Shown here: positions 41,601 through 53,407 of the stretch, in pieces
Numbering within the stretch: the first letter of the stretch is position 1
Layout of the letters: each line of letters begins with the position of its first letter
Assembly: GCF_003171515.1 (NCBI RefSeq)
Contig: NC_089394.1
Span: 3,286,001-3,350,000 of the forward strand
Origin: Pyrenophora tritici-repentis
Taxonomy: Eukaryota > Ascomycota > Dothideomycetes > Pleosporales > Pleosporaceae
Direction: 5' to 3'
DNA: 64,000 nucleotides
Translations under genes and position numbers: made by a program
Notes under the pieces: model-generated
The model's database searches: none
What the model was told of the DNA's origin: nothing
What the model saw: the letters and a program-made list of their open reading frames with translations, nothing else

Positions 41601-44600
41601 GAATGTACGTATCGCCTCAGCGCTAGTTCTAAAGATGGATAAGATCACAGAAATCATAACAAGCTTCAAGAGAATCATGGTTGATTCGTCTGAAACCACT
41701 CCTTGGTTTCAATTCACTATCAGTTCTTTCGACGGAACGAGATGGGCCAGGAATTGTTTTGGCGAAGCAAGAGCGTCTCAAGACAGCTCTTTCGCATTTC
41801 CTCGACATATGGTAGCCCAGACTGGCTCATTTCCACGCAAGGTAGACGAAAAGACGTGGTATACCGGACTAAGGCATGTTGGGTTTAACTACACGGGTGA
41901 CTTTGAGGGCATGCAGAATATCTCGGCCGCAACCACCATGAATGAAGCCAAAGCCACTGTTGAGATTGTACATACACATGGAAAACCAAAGTGCTCTAGG
42001 TATGTGCTTCATCCAGCCGTCATCGACCAATTCCTCCAACTTATTGCTGTGGCATCCTCTCGTGGGCTGTGTCGAGACTTGAAAAGTATATCGGTCCCAA
42101 CCTTCATAGAAGAGTTACTCCTGCATCCTTGTCCGGCTGATCATACTCTGGAAATAATGGCCAACGTCACTAAGAAATCGGAGCGGGGCTCGATAGCCGG
42201 AAATGTTGTAGTGAAGAGTGCGGGATACCTCGGAGAGCCAGTCACTACAAGAATCGGCCTAAAAGGCCTCGAAATGAGCGCAATGACAAGAAGCAACGAT
42301 GATGCACGAGTAAATACAATCCCGTTAATTTCGCAATTCGAGTGGATGCCACATAGCGATTTCGTGGACCTGAGAAAACACTTCCATCGAAAAGCACCGC
42401 GTATCAATGAGTGGCCATTGCTCGAGGAACTTGTTCTTCTTTGCATGTTCAACCATTGCGAAGGAATCCAGACGAATGACGATACTGCCGAACATCTTGC
42501 CAAGCTCATGAAATGGATGCAAGCGCAGGTCCAACGCTATATACAGGGGGCGAACAAGTTCGTAAATCAAGACATCTTGCTAGAAAAGAGGAGTGTAGAG
42601 GAAAGAGTTAAACGCGTAGATGAGATTATGCGTGCACTCTCCTCATCACCTTATGCTGCTTTCTCCAAGGCAGCATTTCAACTCTTTTCCGTCGCGCCTG
42701 CGATTTTCAGAAATGAAATGCACCCTCTTCATGTTATGATGGAGAACAATGTTCTCACTGACTTCTATGATGCACTCTCAGTTGACTCGGCTGACATGAT
42801 CAGTATTCTGGCCAACACTAACCCAAACATGCGAATTCTCGAAGTGGGTGCTGGCACAGGAGGGACAACAGCCAATATTCTGCGGGCTTTGACGTCATCC
42901 TATGGCGAGCGTCTGTATAGTGTCTACACTTACACAGATGTATCATCCGGGTTCATGGCAGCTGCTAAAGAGAGGTTCTCAAGCCATGCTGCAATAGAAT
43001 ACGCCGTACTGGATGTCACCAAAGATCCAGCTGAGCAAGGCTTTCAGTTGGGTAGCTTCGATTTGATCATTGCCGCAAATGTTAGTTTCATTTCCTCTAT
43101 TCCACCCATCACTCCTCTAGGTCGTGTATACTAATCGGCAACCATTTATACTTAGGTTTTACATGCTACTCCAAGCCTGAGAACAACTCTGTGTAACATG
43201 CGTAGTTTGTTAAGCCCAAGAGGGCGACTCTTCTTAGAAGAGCTCAACCCAGGTATGTGAAACGCTTTGTGCACTCACTAGTTCTTTCCTAGCAATTTAT
43301 AGTGGGATTGTGCGGAAAGATGGAAATTTACTAACTAGTTCCAGAAATGATGTGTGTCAACTATGTCATGGTGAGTGCACAATTCTGTTTCGATTTCCCA
43401 TCAAGGTATTAACAGATTTCTTTAGGGCTTCCTTTCCGGATGGTGGCTTGGAGCACTAGATGATCGCGTGGATCAGCCATTCATTTCACCAGAGAGATGG
43501 ACGAAAGAACTTCTCGATGCCGGCTTCCCAAAACCCGAAGCAATCATCCTCGATGACGACGCGCCTTATCAACTCAACGCTGGGATCGTAGTAGCCCGTG
43601 AGAGCTCAGAACACACACTGTCACGGGTCAGTCTACTGTGCTATGATTCTGACGGTCGGTACGTTTCTGAGGTACGCCACTGTTTGGAAGCCTCAAACGT
43701 AACTGTTGATGTCTGTCATTTTGGACAACCATTACCACCACAAAACGATGTTATTTCGTTGCTGGAGCTTCAAAAACCCCTTCTACACGGAATCCGTGAG
43801 GAGACATTCGAAATTATCAAGAATTGTTTTTGCTCGCACAAAGCGCTTATTCTATGGATAATGCCCGCTGTACAAGTCGGTAAAGTAAAAGATCCACAGT
43901 CTGCTTTGACGCTCGGTCTTGCCAGAACTGCACGAAACGAATTAAGCCTCCCTTTTCTAACTGTTGAAGTCGATGAGACCTCCACAGGAGTAGGGGCTGC
44001 TGCGACTAAGATAACCAAGATTTTTCGTAAAACCAGATTCGAACATTTCAATCCGTCCGGATCTATAGATCCGGACTATGAGTACGCCATTGTTCATGAA
44101 GAGATACTCATCCCACGCCTACATTGGCAAACATTATCAGAGGTGGTTGAAGGGATTCGGATAGAAGATATGCGCGCGATAGAGGGAGAAAAACCTCAGT
44201 GGCGTATCGCTATGAGGACGCCAGGCCTTTTACACACCTTGACATGGATCCCGTGTGAACAAAGCGCTTTCCCTATCGAGAATGAAGTTCTTGTTGAGTC
44301 TAAGGTTATTGGCCTTAATTTTCGAGTGAGTGTTTTCGATTCCTGACTTCTGGCTGGCGGCACCCACATTACTTTTACAAGCAAACGGAACCCATATTAT
44401 TAGAAAACATCAAGTTTAGGAATTAACACTCAACTAGGATATTCTCATCGCTTTAGGCATCATGGAGAATGACCTCAGCGAGATGGGGTTTGAAGGAAGC
44501 GGTATTGTCCGGGCAGTAGGACCTGGAGTATCTCGCTTCTCGGTTGGGGACCGCGTTTCATATCTAGGAATGGGGTGCTTTAAAACGACGCAGATAATGA

Positions 44601-46686
44601 ACGAAGCTCTGTGCGTCAGATTGGACGATTCAATGACTTTTAAAGAGGGCGCAGCTTTGCCACTTGTTTACGCAACAGCTTACTATGCGCTTGTTGAAAA
44701 AGCTAACTTGCAACATGGGCAGGTGAGTACAACAACTGGCTTCCATTATATCTTTATATCGCTACTTGTACTGAAACTTGTTTGCCATAGTCCGTACTTA
44801 TCCACTCCGCCTGCGGTGGATTTGGTCTATCAGCAATACAGATAGCGCAGGCGCTTGGTGCTGAGGTGAGTCACAAGCATAGACCAAGCCCATTGTCCAA
44901 TATGTTGACAGGTTTGCAGATATACTGCACTGTAGGAAGTCACGAAAAACGCAATTTCTTGACAGAGAACTATGGCATTGAACCGTCGCGCATCTTCAGC
45001 TCAAGGGATACATCATTCCTACCTGACGTGTTGAATGTTACTTATGGAAGAGGTGTAGACGTTGTTCTTAACTCACTTTCAGGGGAACTACTACAGGCAT
45101 CATGGCAGTGTGTTGCCGAGTTTGGGACAATGGTGGAAATTGGGAAGCGTGACTTTCGACGGCGCGCCACACTGGCGATGGCACCTTTCGAAGCGAATCG
45201 GACCTTCCTAGGAATCGAACTAGGACCTATTATCAAAGGATATCCTCGGAAAGCGTCAGCTCTCTTCGAGCGCTGTATTGAGTGGATACGCGCAGGGCGC
45301 ATACCTGGACCGACTATATCGAGATCCTTTAAAGCGGTTCAGATTGAAGAAGCTCTGAGGGTGATGCAGGTAGGGAGTCACATTGGAAAGATTGTGATTG
45401 AGATGCCCGATGATTCCAGAGAGTTTGAAGGACAGCACAGTCGACAGAAGGCATCCTTGTCAACGATCCACTTCCGGTCAGATCGTACATACCTTTTGGT
45501 AGGTGGGCTTGGAGGCTTAGGGCGAGCATTAGCAGTTTGGATGGCAGAGAATGGAGCACGCTCTCTTGTGTTCCTATCAAGGTCTGCGAGAGAAGGACCT
45601 GAAGTTGATGGGGTGGTGCAAGACTTACGCTCACAAGGTTGTCGAGTATTATTGGTTGATGGTAGCGTCAGCAATATGGCAGACGTGCAAAGAGCTGTGA
45701 AAAATGAGAGTACTGCGGTGAGTCCTCTTGCAGGCGTCATTAACCTATCCATGGTCCTGAAAGATGTCGGTCTTCCTGATATGACATTTGGAGATTGGAT
45801 CGCACCAATTGAGCCGAAGGTCCAAGGTACGTGGAACTTGCATCAGGCCACCGTACACAACAAGGAACTGGATTTTTTTATTCTCCTTTCCTCCTGTAGC
45901 GGTGTTATCGGGCAATGGGGTCAGGCCAATTACGCAGCGGCAAACACGTTCCTTGACGCTTTCGTACATTTCCGCCGGCAGCAGGGACTCGTTGCGTCCG
46001 TCATCGATCTTGGTGTTATGGGCGACGTTGGCTTCGTTTCGCAAAACCAGGGCATTCGCGAGAATCTGGACCGTATTGGCATGTACATCCTTAGGGAGCA
46101 GGACCTACTCAATGCTTTAATTCTGGCTCTGAAAAGATCCTCACTCGCTCCATCTGCCACTGCTGGACAGATTTGCGGCCAAAATAGCGATATGACGTAC
46201 CGGAATCCAAGTCAGGTCCTCTTGGGCTTGAATAGCACAAGTCCAATCTCTTCACCACTCAACCGCGTGCCTTGGAGACGAGATGCACGTATGAGCATAT
46301 ACCATAACACCGCGATCTCAGACAATAGTGGTGGATATCAATACGGTCGAGCCAAGGCACAATCTTCTCAAAGTGACGATTTGCGCGCGAAGCTGGCATC
46401 GATGGCGAACAATGAGGACAAAATAGCCGCTATAGCTCGTTCGTTAGCAGCAGCATTGGCAGCTTTCCTCATCAAGGATGATGACAGTATCGCACTGAAC
46501 AGACCATTGGAGCAGCTTGGTTTGGACTCACTAATCGCTTTGGAAATTCGTAACTGGATTCGCCAGAAACTCAAAGTAGAAATAAGCACTACTTCGATCA
46601 TGCAAAGCTCATCGCTTTGTCGCCTAGCAGAAGATATTATCGGGCTACTAACTGGAGCTAGCTGTAGTACCGATGCAGCTTGTTAG
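38610..46686 (+). pseudogene. PKS2: highly reducing polyketide synthase, 5' end missing, frameshifted
   Basis: Starts right after the gap within the ketosynthase ([15 protein letters not shown]), so about the first 150 residues are absent. Domains: ketosynthase with KTACSSSL near 38790; acyltransferase (VFTGQGAQW, GHSSGEAAAAY near 40545); dehydratase with an intact PWLAGHEVNGDIIFPAAGY (HxxxGxxxxP) at about 41465 and VIDQFLQ; C-methyltransferase ILEVGAGTGGTT near 42835; enoyl reductase 44270-45400; ketoreductase LLVGGLGGLG near 45495 and NYAAANTF; ACP LGLDSL near 46520. Exons fit 38610-39283, 39334-39457, 39510-39622, 39701-39755, 39826-43080, 43156-43252, 43345-43370, 43426-44325, 44438-44722, 44791-44865 and 44920-46686. 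Frameshifts are needed at about 38733, 38936, 40650 and 40864; each looks like one base lost from a short run. From 40870 on it is unbroken and every visible catalytic site is intact. Confidence 0.88.
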
Positions 46687-46905
46687 CTAGTGTGCGCGTG
46701 CGCGGTGTGCACGGATTCGCGGCGCGCACACCGAACAACATGTTAACAATTTTGGAAATAATACTCTACATCGACGTAAAAAGATGTCGCAGCCTATGCA
46801 AGACTGCAGAAGCAATGAATTTAGCTGAGCCAAAGCAACAAGCCACTGTAACAGCAACAAGGATGCACTGCCTCAACAAGAAAAAGCAATAGCTATACAC
46901 CAGAG
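46687..46905. other. 3' flank of PKS2 with GC-rich hairpin
   Basis: Just after the PKS2 stop a hairpin forms from CGGTGTGC and GCGCACACCG (about 46703-46731). No gene is seen in the remainder. Confidence 0.4.
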
Positions 46906-46970
46906 ATAAATGAAGATAGTAGATAGCAGTCACAATACACATCAGATTCAACGCACCTTCGCGTGCAACA
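46906..46970 (+). repeat. Inverted-repeat arm, left
   Basis: 65 bp (GATAAATGAAGATAG... to CGCACCTTCGCGTGCAAC) that recurs as reverse complement at 50766-50830 with about four mismatches. Confidence 0.75.
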
Positions 46971-48248
46971 TAGAGCTATCGCTGCTGGCTCTGAGCCAAA
47001 CGTTCTCCCTCTTAAGATCTTCCCACAGCACGTTCAGGATGCTCCGAAGCCTGGTAGACCTGCTAAGCAGGCAGAGGAGGTGAAGGAGCAGATGTTTCAA
47101 CAAGTACGACGCGATAGATATGGACGAGAGAAGAGCTGTGCTCTAATGCCCACTTAAGACGAGCACTCCTCATCTCCTGTGTCAACCCAGGCTTCCTCGT
47201 TGGCTTGGTATTTCTGTATCCTGCTGCTCTCAATACCCTCCAGACGGTAGAGGCAGAGATTTCGACTCCTTGGAGACTGAGCCCACCAGCAAGGTCAGCA
47301 TAAGGACTGGACGTTGGAGGACTGGAAGAATGTCATCTGGACAGATGAGACGTCCGTGGTAATCAACCACCGACGTGGGGGCTACAGAGTCTGGAGAAGG
47401 GCAGATGAGAGAGTAGTCAAGAGCTGCATCCGTGAGAGGTGGAAGGGATACTCTGAGTTTATGTTCTGGGGCTGCTTCTCGTACGACAAGAAAGGTCCAT
47501 GCCATGTCTATCAGCCAGAGACAAAGGCAGAGAAAGAGGATGCTGCTCGTCGGATTGAGCAGCTAAACGCTGAGCTTGAGCCTCTACAGAGAGAGGAGTG
47601 GGAGCTGTTAGAGTCTATGAGGAGAATAGGGCTACGTAATAAGCGTGGCAGGAAGCCTCAATGGAGATGGACAGAGAAGACAGGCAAGCTGATGCGCACG
47701 TCTGGAGGTGGCATAGACTGGTGGAGACGTCAGACCTGCGTTCTCATCCCAAAGCTGATTCCTTTCGCCAAAGAATGCCTCTAAGATAGACCTCAGACTG
47801 TTGTAATGGAGGATAAGGCACCTTGTCAGATAGCAGGGTTACTCGACGTTGGCAGCAACCAATCAGCGTAGAGAGGGTCAGTGCGCCCCTCAAGAGGGCC
47901 ACAAGCGCGGACACACGATAGACAGAACACAATACAGACAATCATCAACATCCATCACTTTTGTGCAATATCTCATTATATCTGACACACCTAGCCACGC
48001 CCACCACTATCAGAGTGTGATCTATCGCCTGCACGACGTTGAGAGACTACTCTGGTGTGATAACTCGCCAGACTGTAACTGTATTGAGCCATGCTGGTTC
48101 TGTATAAAAAAAGGAGACAACGCTAAAGGGAGCTCCTAAATCAAGAGCAGACGCAGTTAAGATTTGGCAGAAATGCTGGAAAGATCGCTCTCAGCAAAGA
48201 ATCCAAGCTTGGATCGAGCGAGTTCTTGTGCATATTAAAAAAGACTAA
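46963..48248 (+). pseudogene. Tc1/mariner-type transposase relic with an internal inversion
   Basis: 46963-47143 encodes the first helix-turn-helix and linker (RAIAAGSEPNVLP; DAPKPGRPAKQ, a GRPR-like motif). 47314-47784 encodes the catalytic core on the same strand: NVIWTDETSVVINHRRGG with the first Asp, and FWGCFSYDKKGP. After frame changes the relic continues with VMEDKAPCQIA and CDNSPDCNCIEPCW (second and third acidic residues) and ends near 48248. Between the two halves, 47144-47301 reads correctly only on the minus strand: LSLQGVEIS, YRNTKPTRKPGLT, the second helix-turn-helix. So a piece of the gene has been flipped. Stops and frameshifts in the 3' third make it dead. Confidence 0.8.
47144..47301 (-). 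other. 158-bp inverted segment inside the transposase
   Basis: Bounded by TGCT on the left (about 47139-47142) and AGCA on the right (about 47300-47303), a 4-bp inverted repeat at the break points. Flipping it in thought joins the protein without gap or overlap on both sides. Confidence 0.75.
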
Positions 48249-48467
48249 CCTACAAGGTGGTGATAAATATATGGAGGGGAGGGATAAGCCTTGGGTGAGG
48301 CGGCTAGACTTCGGCTAGATTGTTCTTAGCAGGACAGAACTTTCAAAGAGCACCTCTGTACACCTAGTCTGAAAAACTTGGAGTTAGTATCTGTGTGGCC
48401 GAGTGGATAATTTGTCGTTGCGCCGTTCGGTACGGCATGTAGTAAGTAGTGGAGGTTCCACAGTATC

Positions 48468-48664
48468 TGTCGGCATACACACGGTGTGTCGCCTAATAAG
48501 GCCCAATGTACCGCCTCGATCCTACTTCGGCCCAACTCGGACCCAACGTTATGTATACCTTCGTAGCCCCCACATTCGTAGAATCATCATACACCAGAAT
48601 ACCAATACACAAGATTACCTTAGCTACTGTTATTCACCGTACGATCGTACAAGGCCTTCCAACA
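48468..48664. mobile_element. Solo LTR, family a, copy 2
   Basis: 197 bp, same as 564-760 except for one substitution seen (C to T near 48549). The 5-bp duplication is GTATC (48463-48467, 48665-48669). Confidence 0.88.
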
Positions 48665-48963
48665 GTATCCAATATTTTTGTGGATTGTGATACCTCACCA
48701 ATCGCATCATTTCTCGAATCAAGGACTAACGAAGTTCGCCCCACAGACTTCGGTTGAAACGTTTTCCGATTCTAACACTAGGACTTTGTACCTAACTCTT
48801 TCAGGACTAGAGGTTTCGGAGATACCGGACGGTCCGAAATATCTGTGAATCGATTCTTTTGAGAGTAGGTCACGGGAAACGAAACGAATCATTCCAAAAA
48901 GAGAACCCAATAGCACACCCGAATATCGTTCTTGTCCCCTCGTATTTCGACAACAATTAAACA

Positions 48964-50653
48964 ATGAACGGCACGGGCAACTACTTGGCCAGTGACATGA
49001 ATCCAAGCAAATCTTTGTACAATGGCAGGCCCACGGTTCCGATATCCCATTTCAAACGTGTTCTCTATCAAGCAATAATTGACGACACAATTACCAACGC
49101 TGAATACGACGGGAATGGCACTTTGGAAGACCCTTACGTCATAACATGGCTGCCAAATGACCCTTTCGATCCCATGAATATCTCAAACGGTATCAAGTGG
49201 TGGATAACCGCCATTGTAGCAATGATGACTCTTGCTGTGTCATTTGCATCGTCAGCATATTCCGGCGGCATCGGTGAAATACGGAAAGAATTTGATGTCA
49301 GCCAGATTGTTGCCACTTTGGGAATTGCATTGTTCGTTTTGGGTTTTGCTATTGGGCCCCTGGTGGGCACCTATGAGTGGTCAGCCTGTTCGCAACATCT
49401 ACTGCCGCGCTATCAGCTAATTGAATATAGAGATTTACGGACGCCGGTACATCACTGTTAGTTCTGGTTTGCTTCTTGCTGTATTCAGTGCAGCTTCAGC
49501 AGCTTCTCAGAACGTGACTACTTTAGTTGTAACAAGATTCCTTGCTGGTGCTCTAGGCTCATCACCACTGACAAATGGTGGCGGTGTCCTTGCGGATATA
49601 TTTCCGTCTTCCCAACGCGGACTGGCAACCACTTTGTTTGCGACAGCCCCGTTCCTTGGCCCAACAATTGGCCCTATTGGTGAGTTCTGCTCATTACGAT
49701 TAGGTCTAGTGAAGCTGACCCTATAAGTGGGCGGATTTGTTGGCCAAGCAGCCGGCTGGCGTTGGATAGAAGGCATGATCGCTGTCTTCACAGGAGTGAT
49801 AGCGATCCTATATGCCTTAGTTGTGCCCGAAACGTATTCACCTGTGCTCTTAGCCAAACGAGCCGCGAAACTTTCTGAAGTTACCTCGAAAACTTTTAAA
49901 AGTAAGATCGAGCTTGAGAGAGGCAAGAAAACGGCATCCGAAGCATTTGTCACAGCGTTGGTCAGGCCTTGGATATTGTTGTTTTGTGAACCAATCGTCT
50001 TCCTGTTGGCTGCATACACAGCAATAATATATGGAGCCCTCTACATGTTCTTTCCAGCTTTCCCTATTGTTTACCAGGTCGGTCGGGGTTGGTCTTCAGG
50101 TATGGGAGGTCTCGCATTCATCGGAGTTGCAGCAGGCATGTCCTGTGCAATCGTCTATCTGTTTTGGGAAAACAAACGCTATGCTCGTAACACAGCAAAT
50201 TCACCAACCGGACATCTTGATCCAGAAGCAAGGTTACCACCCGCGCTCCTTGGGAGTATCATCATACCTGTCGGGCTCTATTGGTTTGCCTGGACCAATG
50301 GATCAAACGTACACTGGATTGTCAGCATCATTGGCAGCGCCCCGTTTGGCTTCGGCATGGTATTGGTCTTCATATCGTGCGTCAATTATCTCGTCGACTC
50401 GTACGTTATATATGCAGCATCAGTAATGGCTGCCAGCTCGGTCGTTCGCTCACTCTTTGGCGTGGCATTCCCGTTATTCACGCCTTACATGTACCGACAT
50501 CTGGGTATACATTGGGCCTCATCTATCCCAGCGTTTCTAACTCTTACATGCGTGCCTTTCCCATTCTTATTTTACAAGTTTGGAGCAAAGATCAGGATGC
50601 GTTGCAAATATTCTCGTGAAGCTGCCACGGTGCTGAACAAAATGCGCAACTGA
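48964..50653 (+). pseudogene. DHA1-type MFS multidrug exporter, one frameshift
   Basis: Exons 48964-49379, 49431-49679 and 49728-50653 fit, with introns 49380-49430 and 49680-49727. The product would be about 525 residues with 12 helices. It has the DHA1 (Tpo1/Flr1-like) plan: hydrophilic N-terminus with PNDPFDPMNIS, TM1 WWITAIVAMMTLAVSFASSAYSGG, motif A EIYGRRYI, motif B VVTRFLAGALGSSPLTNGGG, motif C ATAPFLGPTIGPIVGGF, a central loop after VVPETYSPVLL, and six further helices. In the GGGCCCCTGGTGGG stretch at about 49355-49366 the frame shifts by one just before APMS of motif A. Otherwise the gene is open. It lies on the far side of PKS2 and would suit export of the polyketide, or general detoxification. 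Confidence 0.75.
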
Positions 50654-50765
50654 AATCGGGATTCTAAGGATCCAGGCGGTAGAATATGTGGAGCGACAAA
50701 GATGTTTTGCTAGATATTCATTCTATTATACATAGGGGCGACATGAAAAGAATGTGTTACTAAAT

Positions 50766-50830
50766 GTTGCACGCGAAGGTGCGTTGAATCTGAGGTATAT
50801 TGTGACTGCTATCTATCATCTTCATTTATC
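50766..50830 (-). repeat. Inverted-repeat arm, right
   Basis: Reverse complement of 46906-46970 with about four mismatches in 65 bp. The pair encloses the Tc1 relic, a solo LTR and the second MFS gene. Confidence 0.75.
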
Positions 50831-50903
50831 GGTGGCGTAACGTAGTGGATAGGCGAGTCGCGCACCCCACCGACTTTCTTACTCTATCACACGTACCTCT
50901 ATC

Positions 50904-52557
50904 ATGGCTCCACGCCACGCTACTCAATTACTCTCAAATGAATCAGATACTCAGCTTGCTATACAATCTCTTGATTCTAATCAAATTTAAACAGGCCGCT
51001 GTGCATCTTCGATCTTTAACGTGCCTGGATCAACATTACGCGATCGACGCGCTGGGAAGCGTGCGCGACGCGATTGCCAGCCCAACTCAAAGAAGCTTAC
51101 TTAGATAGAAGAGGAGATGATTGTTGATTATATACTTGATCTAGGTCTACGTGGATTTTCGCCTACCTACGCAGCTATACGCGATACGGCTGATAGACTG
51201 TTAGCTACGCGCGGCGCTGGCCAGGTTGGACAGAAGTGGCCAGCCAACTTCGTTGGGCGTACAGATAGACTTGTGACGCGTTTTAATCGGGCGTACGATA
51301 GGCAAAGAGCTCCATGTGGAGATCCAATTCTAATTAAGAGCTGGTTTGAGCTTGTGGAGCAGACAAAGGCCAAGTACGGCATCTGTGACGAGGACGTCTA
51401 CAACTTTGACGAAGCTGGCTTCTCAATGGGCAAGATTACCACTCAGCTCGTCATTACAGCGTCAGAAAGAAGAGCCCGACCAAAAGCTGTCCAGCCAGGT
51501 GGTCGTGAGTGGGTGACGTTCATCGCTGGGATTAACGCAGCTGGCTGGTCTATCCCACCGTTTCTGATCTTTACTAGCCAGCACCACCTCTCTGCTCGGT
51601 ACGAGGAAGCAGGGATCCCACGCGACCGGGCAATCGCAGTCAGTGACAATGGCTGGACAAACAACGAACTAGGCGTTGCATGGCTAAAGTACTTCGACGC
51701 TCATACGAAGACTCGCGTTGTTGGTACACGTCGCCTACTTATCTTTGATGGCCATGAGAGCCACAACTCTTTTGCGTTCCAAGAGCTCTGCAAGGAGAGC
51801 AATATCTACACGCTCTGCATGCCGCCGTACTCATCTCATCTACTCCAGCCTCTTGACGTTGGCTGCTTCTCGCCATTGAAGCGCGTGTACAGCCGCGAGG
51901 TGGAGAGCCTAATCCGTCATCACATCAACTACGTCACTAAGCTCGAGTTTCTGCCAGCGTTCAAGACAGCGTTTGATCGATCCTTCACGCCAGCCAATAT
52001 CTGCTCAGCTTTTCGAGGCGCAGGCCTTATTCCTCTCCAGCTAGACGTAGTTCTATCAAAGCTTGACGTAAAGCTCCGTACGCCTACTCCACCAGCTGTT
52101 CTAGCAGAGACTCTCTGGCAGGCCTGTACGCCGAGCAACGTACGCGAACTTGAAGTTCAATCAACGCTGATAAGTAATCGCGTTCGACGGCATAAAAGCT
52201 CATCACCAGCTTCAATTATTGCGGCGATTAGTCAGCTTAAGAGGGGGGGCAGAGGTGATGATGCTTTCGGCTGAGCTAATGCGCGATCGAATCGCCAGCC
52301 TTGAAAAGGCTAACGAGGCAGCTATAAAGCGTAGGCAGCGTAAAAAGAAGCGAATACAGAAGCGAGGAGTGCTTACGAAGGGAGCTGGCGAGGATATAAT
52401 TGCCCAATACGAGACTGATGAGCAGATTGCTTGTGAGGAGCGCCAGGGAGGAGAGCGATCAGGTGTTAGCCGTCAAGCTTTGTCGCGCTGTAGTAGGTGT
52501 AGAGAGACTGGCCATAATGCGCGTACATGCAAGAAAGATACTTTAGATACTCCTTAA
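50904..52557 (+). pseudogene. pogo-type transposase with C-terminal zinc knuckle
   Basis: ATG at 50904. The frame carries TAA at codon 29 and TAG at codon 68, and is then open from 51117 to about 52240. Visible: helix-turn-helix remnants (FNVPGSTLRDRRAG), CENP-B-like WPANFVGRTDRLVTRF, the first catalytic Asp in DVYNFDEAGFSMG, the second in [14 protein letters not shown], the third in LLQPLDVGCFSPL. At a run of seven G (about 52240) the frame shifts; the other frame continues with a basic coiled coil and ends with a CCHC knuckle CSRCRETGHNARTCK, stop at 52557. Pogo-like transposases with such a knuckle are known in fungi. Two stops and one frameshift make it non-functional as read. Confidence 0.82.
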
Positions 52558-53170
52558 TCTCCTATATTGTTGAGAATACAGTCCGTAAGTGACTTGGTGG
52601 TATCAAGCGGAGGAGTAGTCACATGATTGGTGACACGTGCAGGTGGGTCCTAGCGGGGAGCTTGGACGCAGCTGCACGCAACACGGATCTACGAACGTGT
52701 GAATAGCTCCTTAGTCAATACAATACGAATCTGTACCACCACTACCGTTGTGCCTTAGAGAGCGCTCTATTAGGTAGTCATACTACTACTAATAGTGTCA
52801 GCTTCTCAATATATATCAATATATATCAAGATAGTTAAATAGTGGTAGAGCTATACACTTGTAGAGGTGCGCAAAGTTGGTAAGGTGGCCCGCTCGCTTG
52901 CCTGATGTTACAAGTAACAAGAAGGATTCTCTCCTTGACAAGTGACGAGATGGCTGAAGGCCTATGGACGTCGTCAGAAGGTAATAATCATCGCGGGGCT
53001 AAGTCACGTGATGTACCATCCCGCCAAGAGCAACCATCCGGGGGATGGCAGGACTGGAAGCAATCAGGATATAAGGATGGATGGATTCCATTATTACTCT
53101 CGTTGTGGTCAACTCAAATTGTACTTTCTTACTAGTTACTTTACTTAACAAGATTATTATTATTATTATT
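52558..53170. other. Spacer with diverged repeat and LINE tail
   Basis: No gene. About 53000-53140 resembles 11940-12050 (shared GCAGGACTGGAAGCAAT, GGATGGATGGATT and TTGTACTTTCTTACTA blocks), a diverged dispersed repeat. 53152-53170 is an ATT tract, part of a reversed LINE tail into which Copia 1 inserted. Confidence 0.45.
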
Positions 53171-53407
53171 TGTTGAGAAGATGTAAGGTTCAGTCCAGGT
53201 CGGCGGGGATGAGGCTCGTGGAAGTAAGCCCGAGCAGAAGGACCGACGCGGAATGATGATCTGTCATGTAAATCCCCAGATCATCATGATAATAAGAAGA
53301 CAGAACAACAGCTCTTAGTGTAGTTCAATCCAATACGTGGTGACCTAACATACCTCTACTCGGTTCCCTATGGTAGTCATACCACCAGAGGAGACCTTGT
53401 TCCAATA
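53171..53407 (+). repeat. Copia-1 5' LTR
   Basis: 237 bp, TGTTGAGAAGATGTAAGG to CTTGTTCCAATA. Should hold the promoter and the start of the genomic RNA. Confidence 0.92.

Noticed and set aside
27668..46686. Assigning PKS1/PKS2 to a named metabolite cluster such as lovastatin
   Set aside because: Domain order is shared by hundreds of HR-PKSs; no accessory gene specific to a known pathway is present.
48385..48470. tRNA-like stretch with TGTGGCCGAGTGGATAA and GGAGG TTCCACA before the solo LTR
   Set aside because: It resembles the D-arm of tRNA-Ser/Leu, but the D-stem does not pair, no acceptor stem closes and the T-loop is wrong. At most a tRNA relic.
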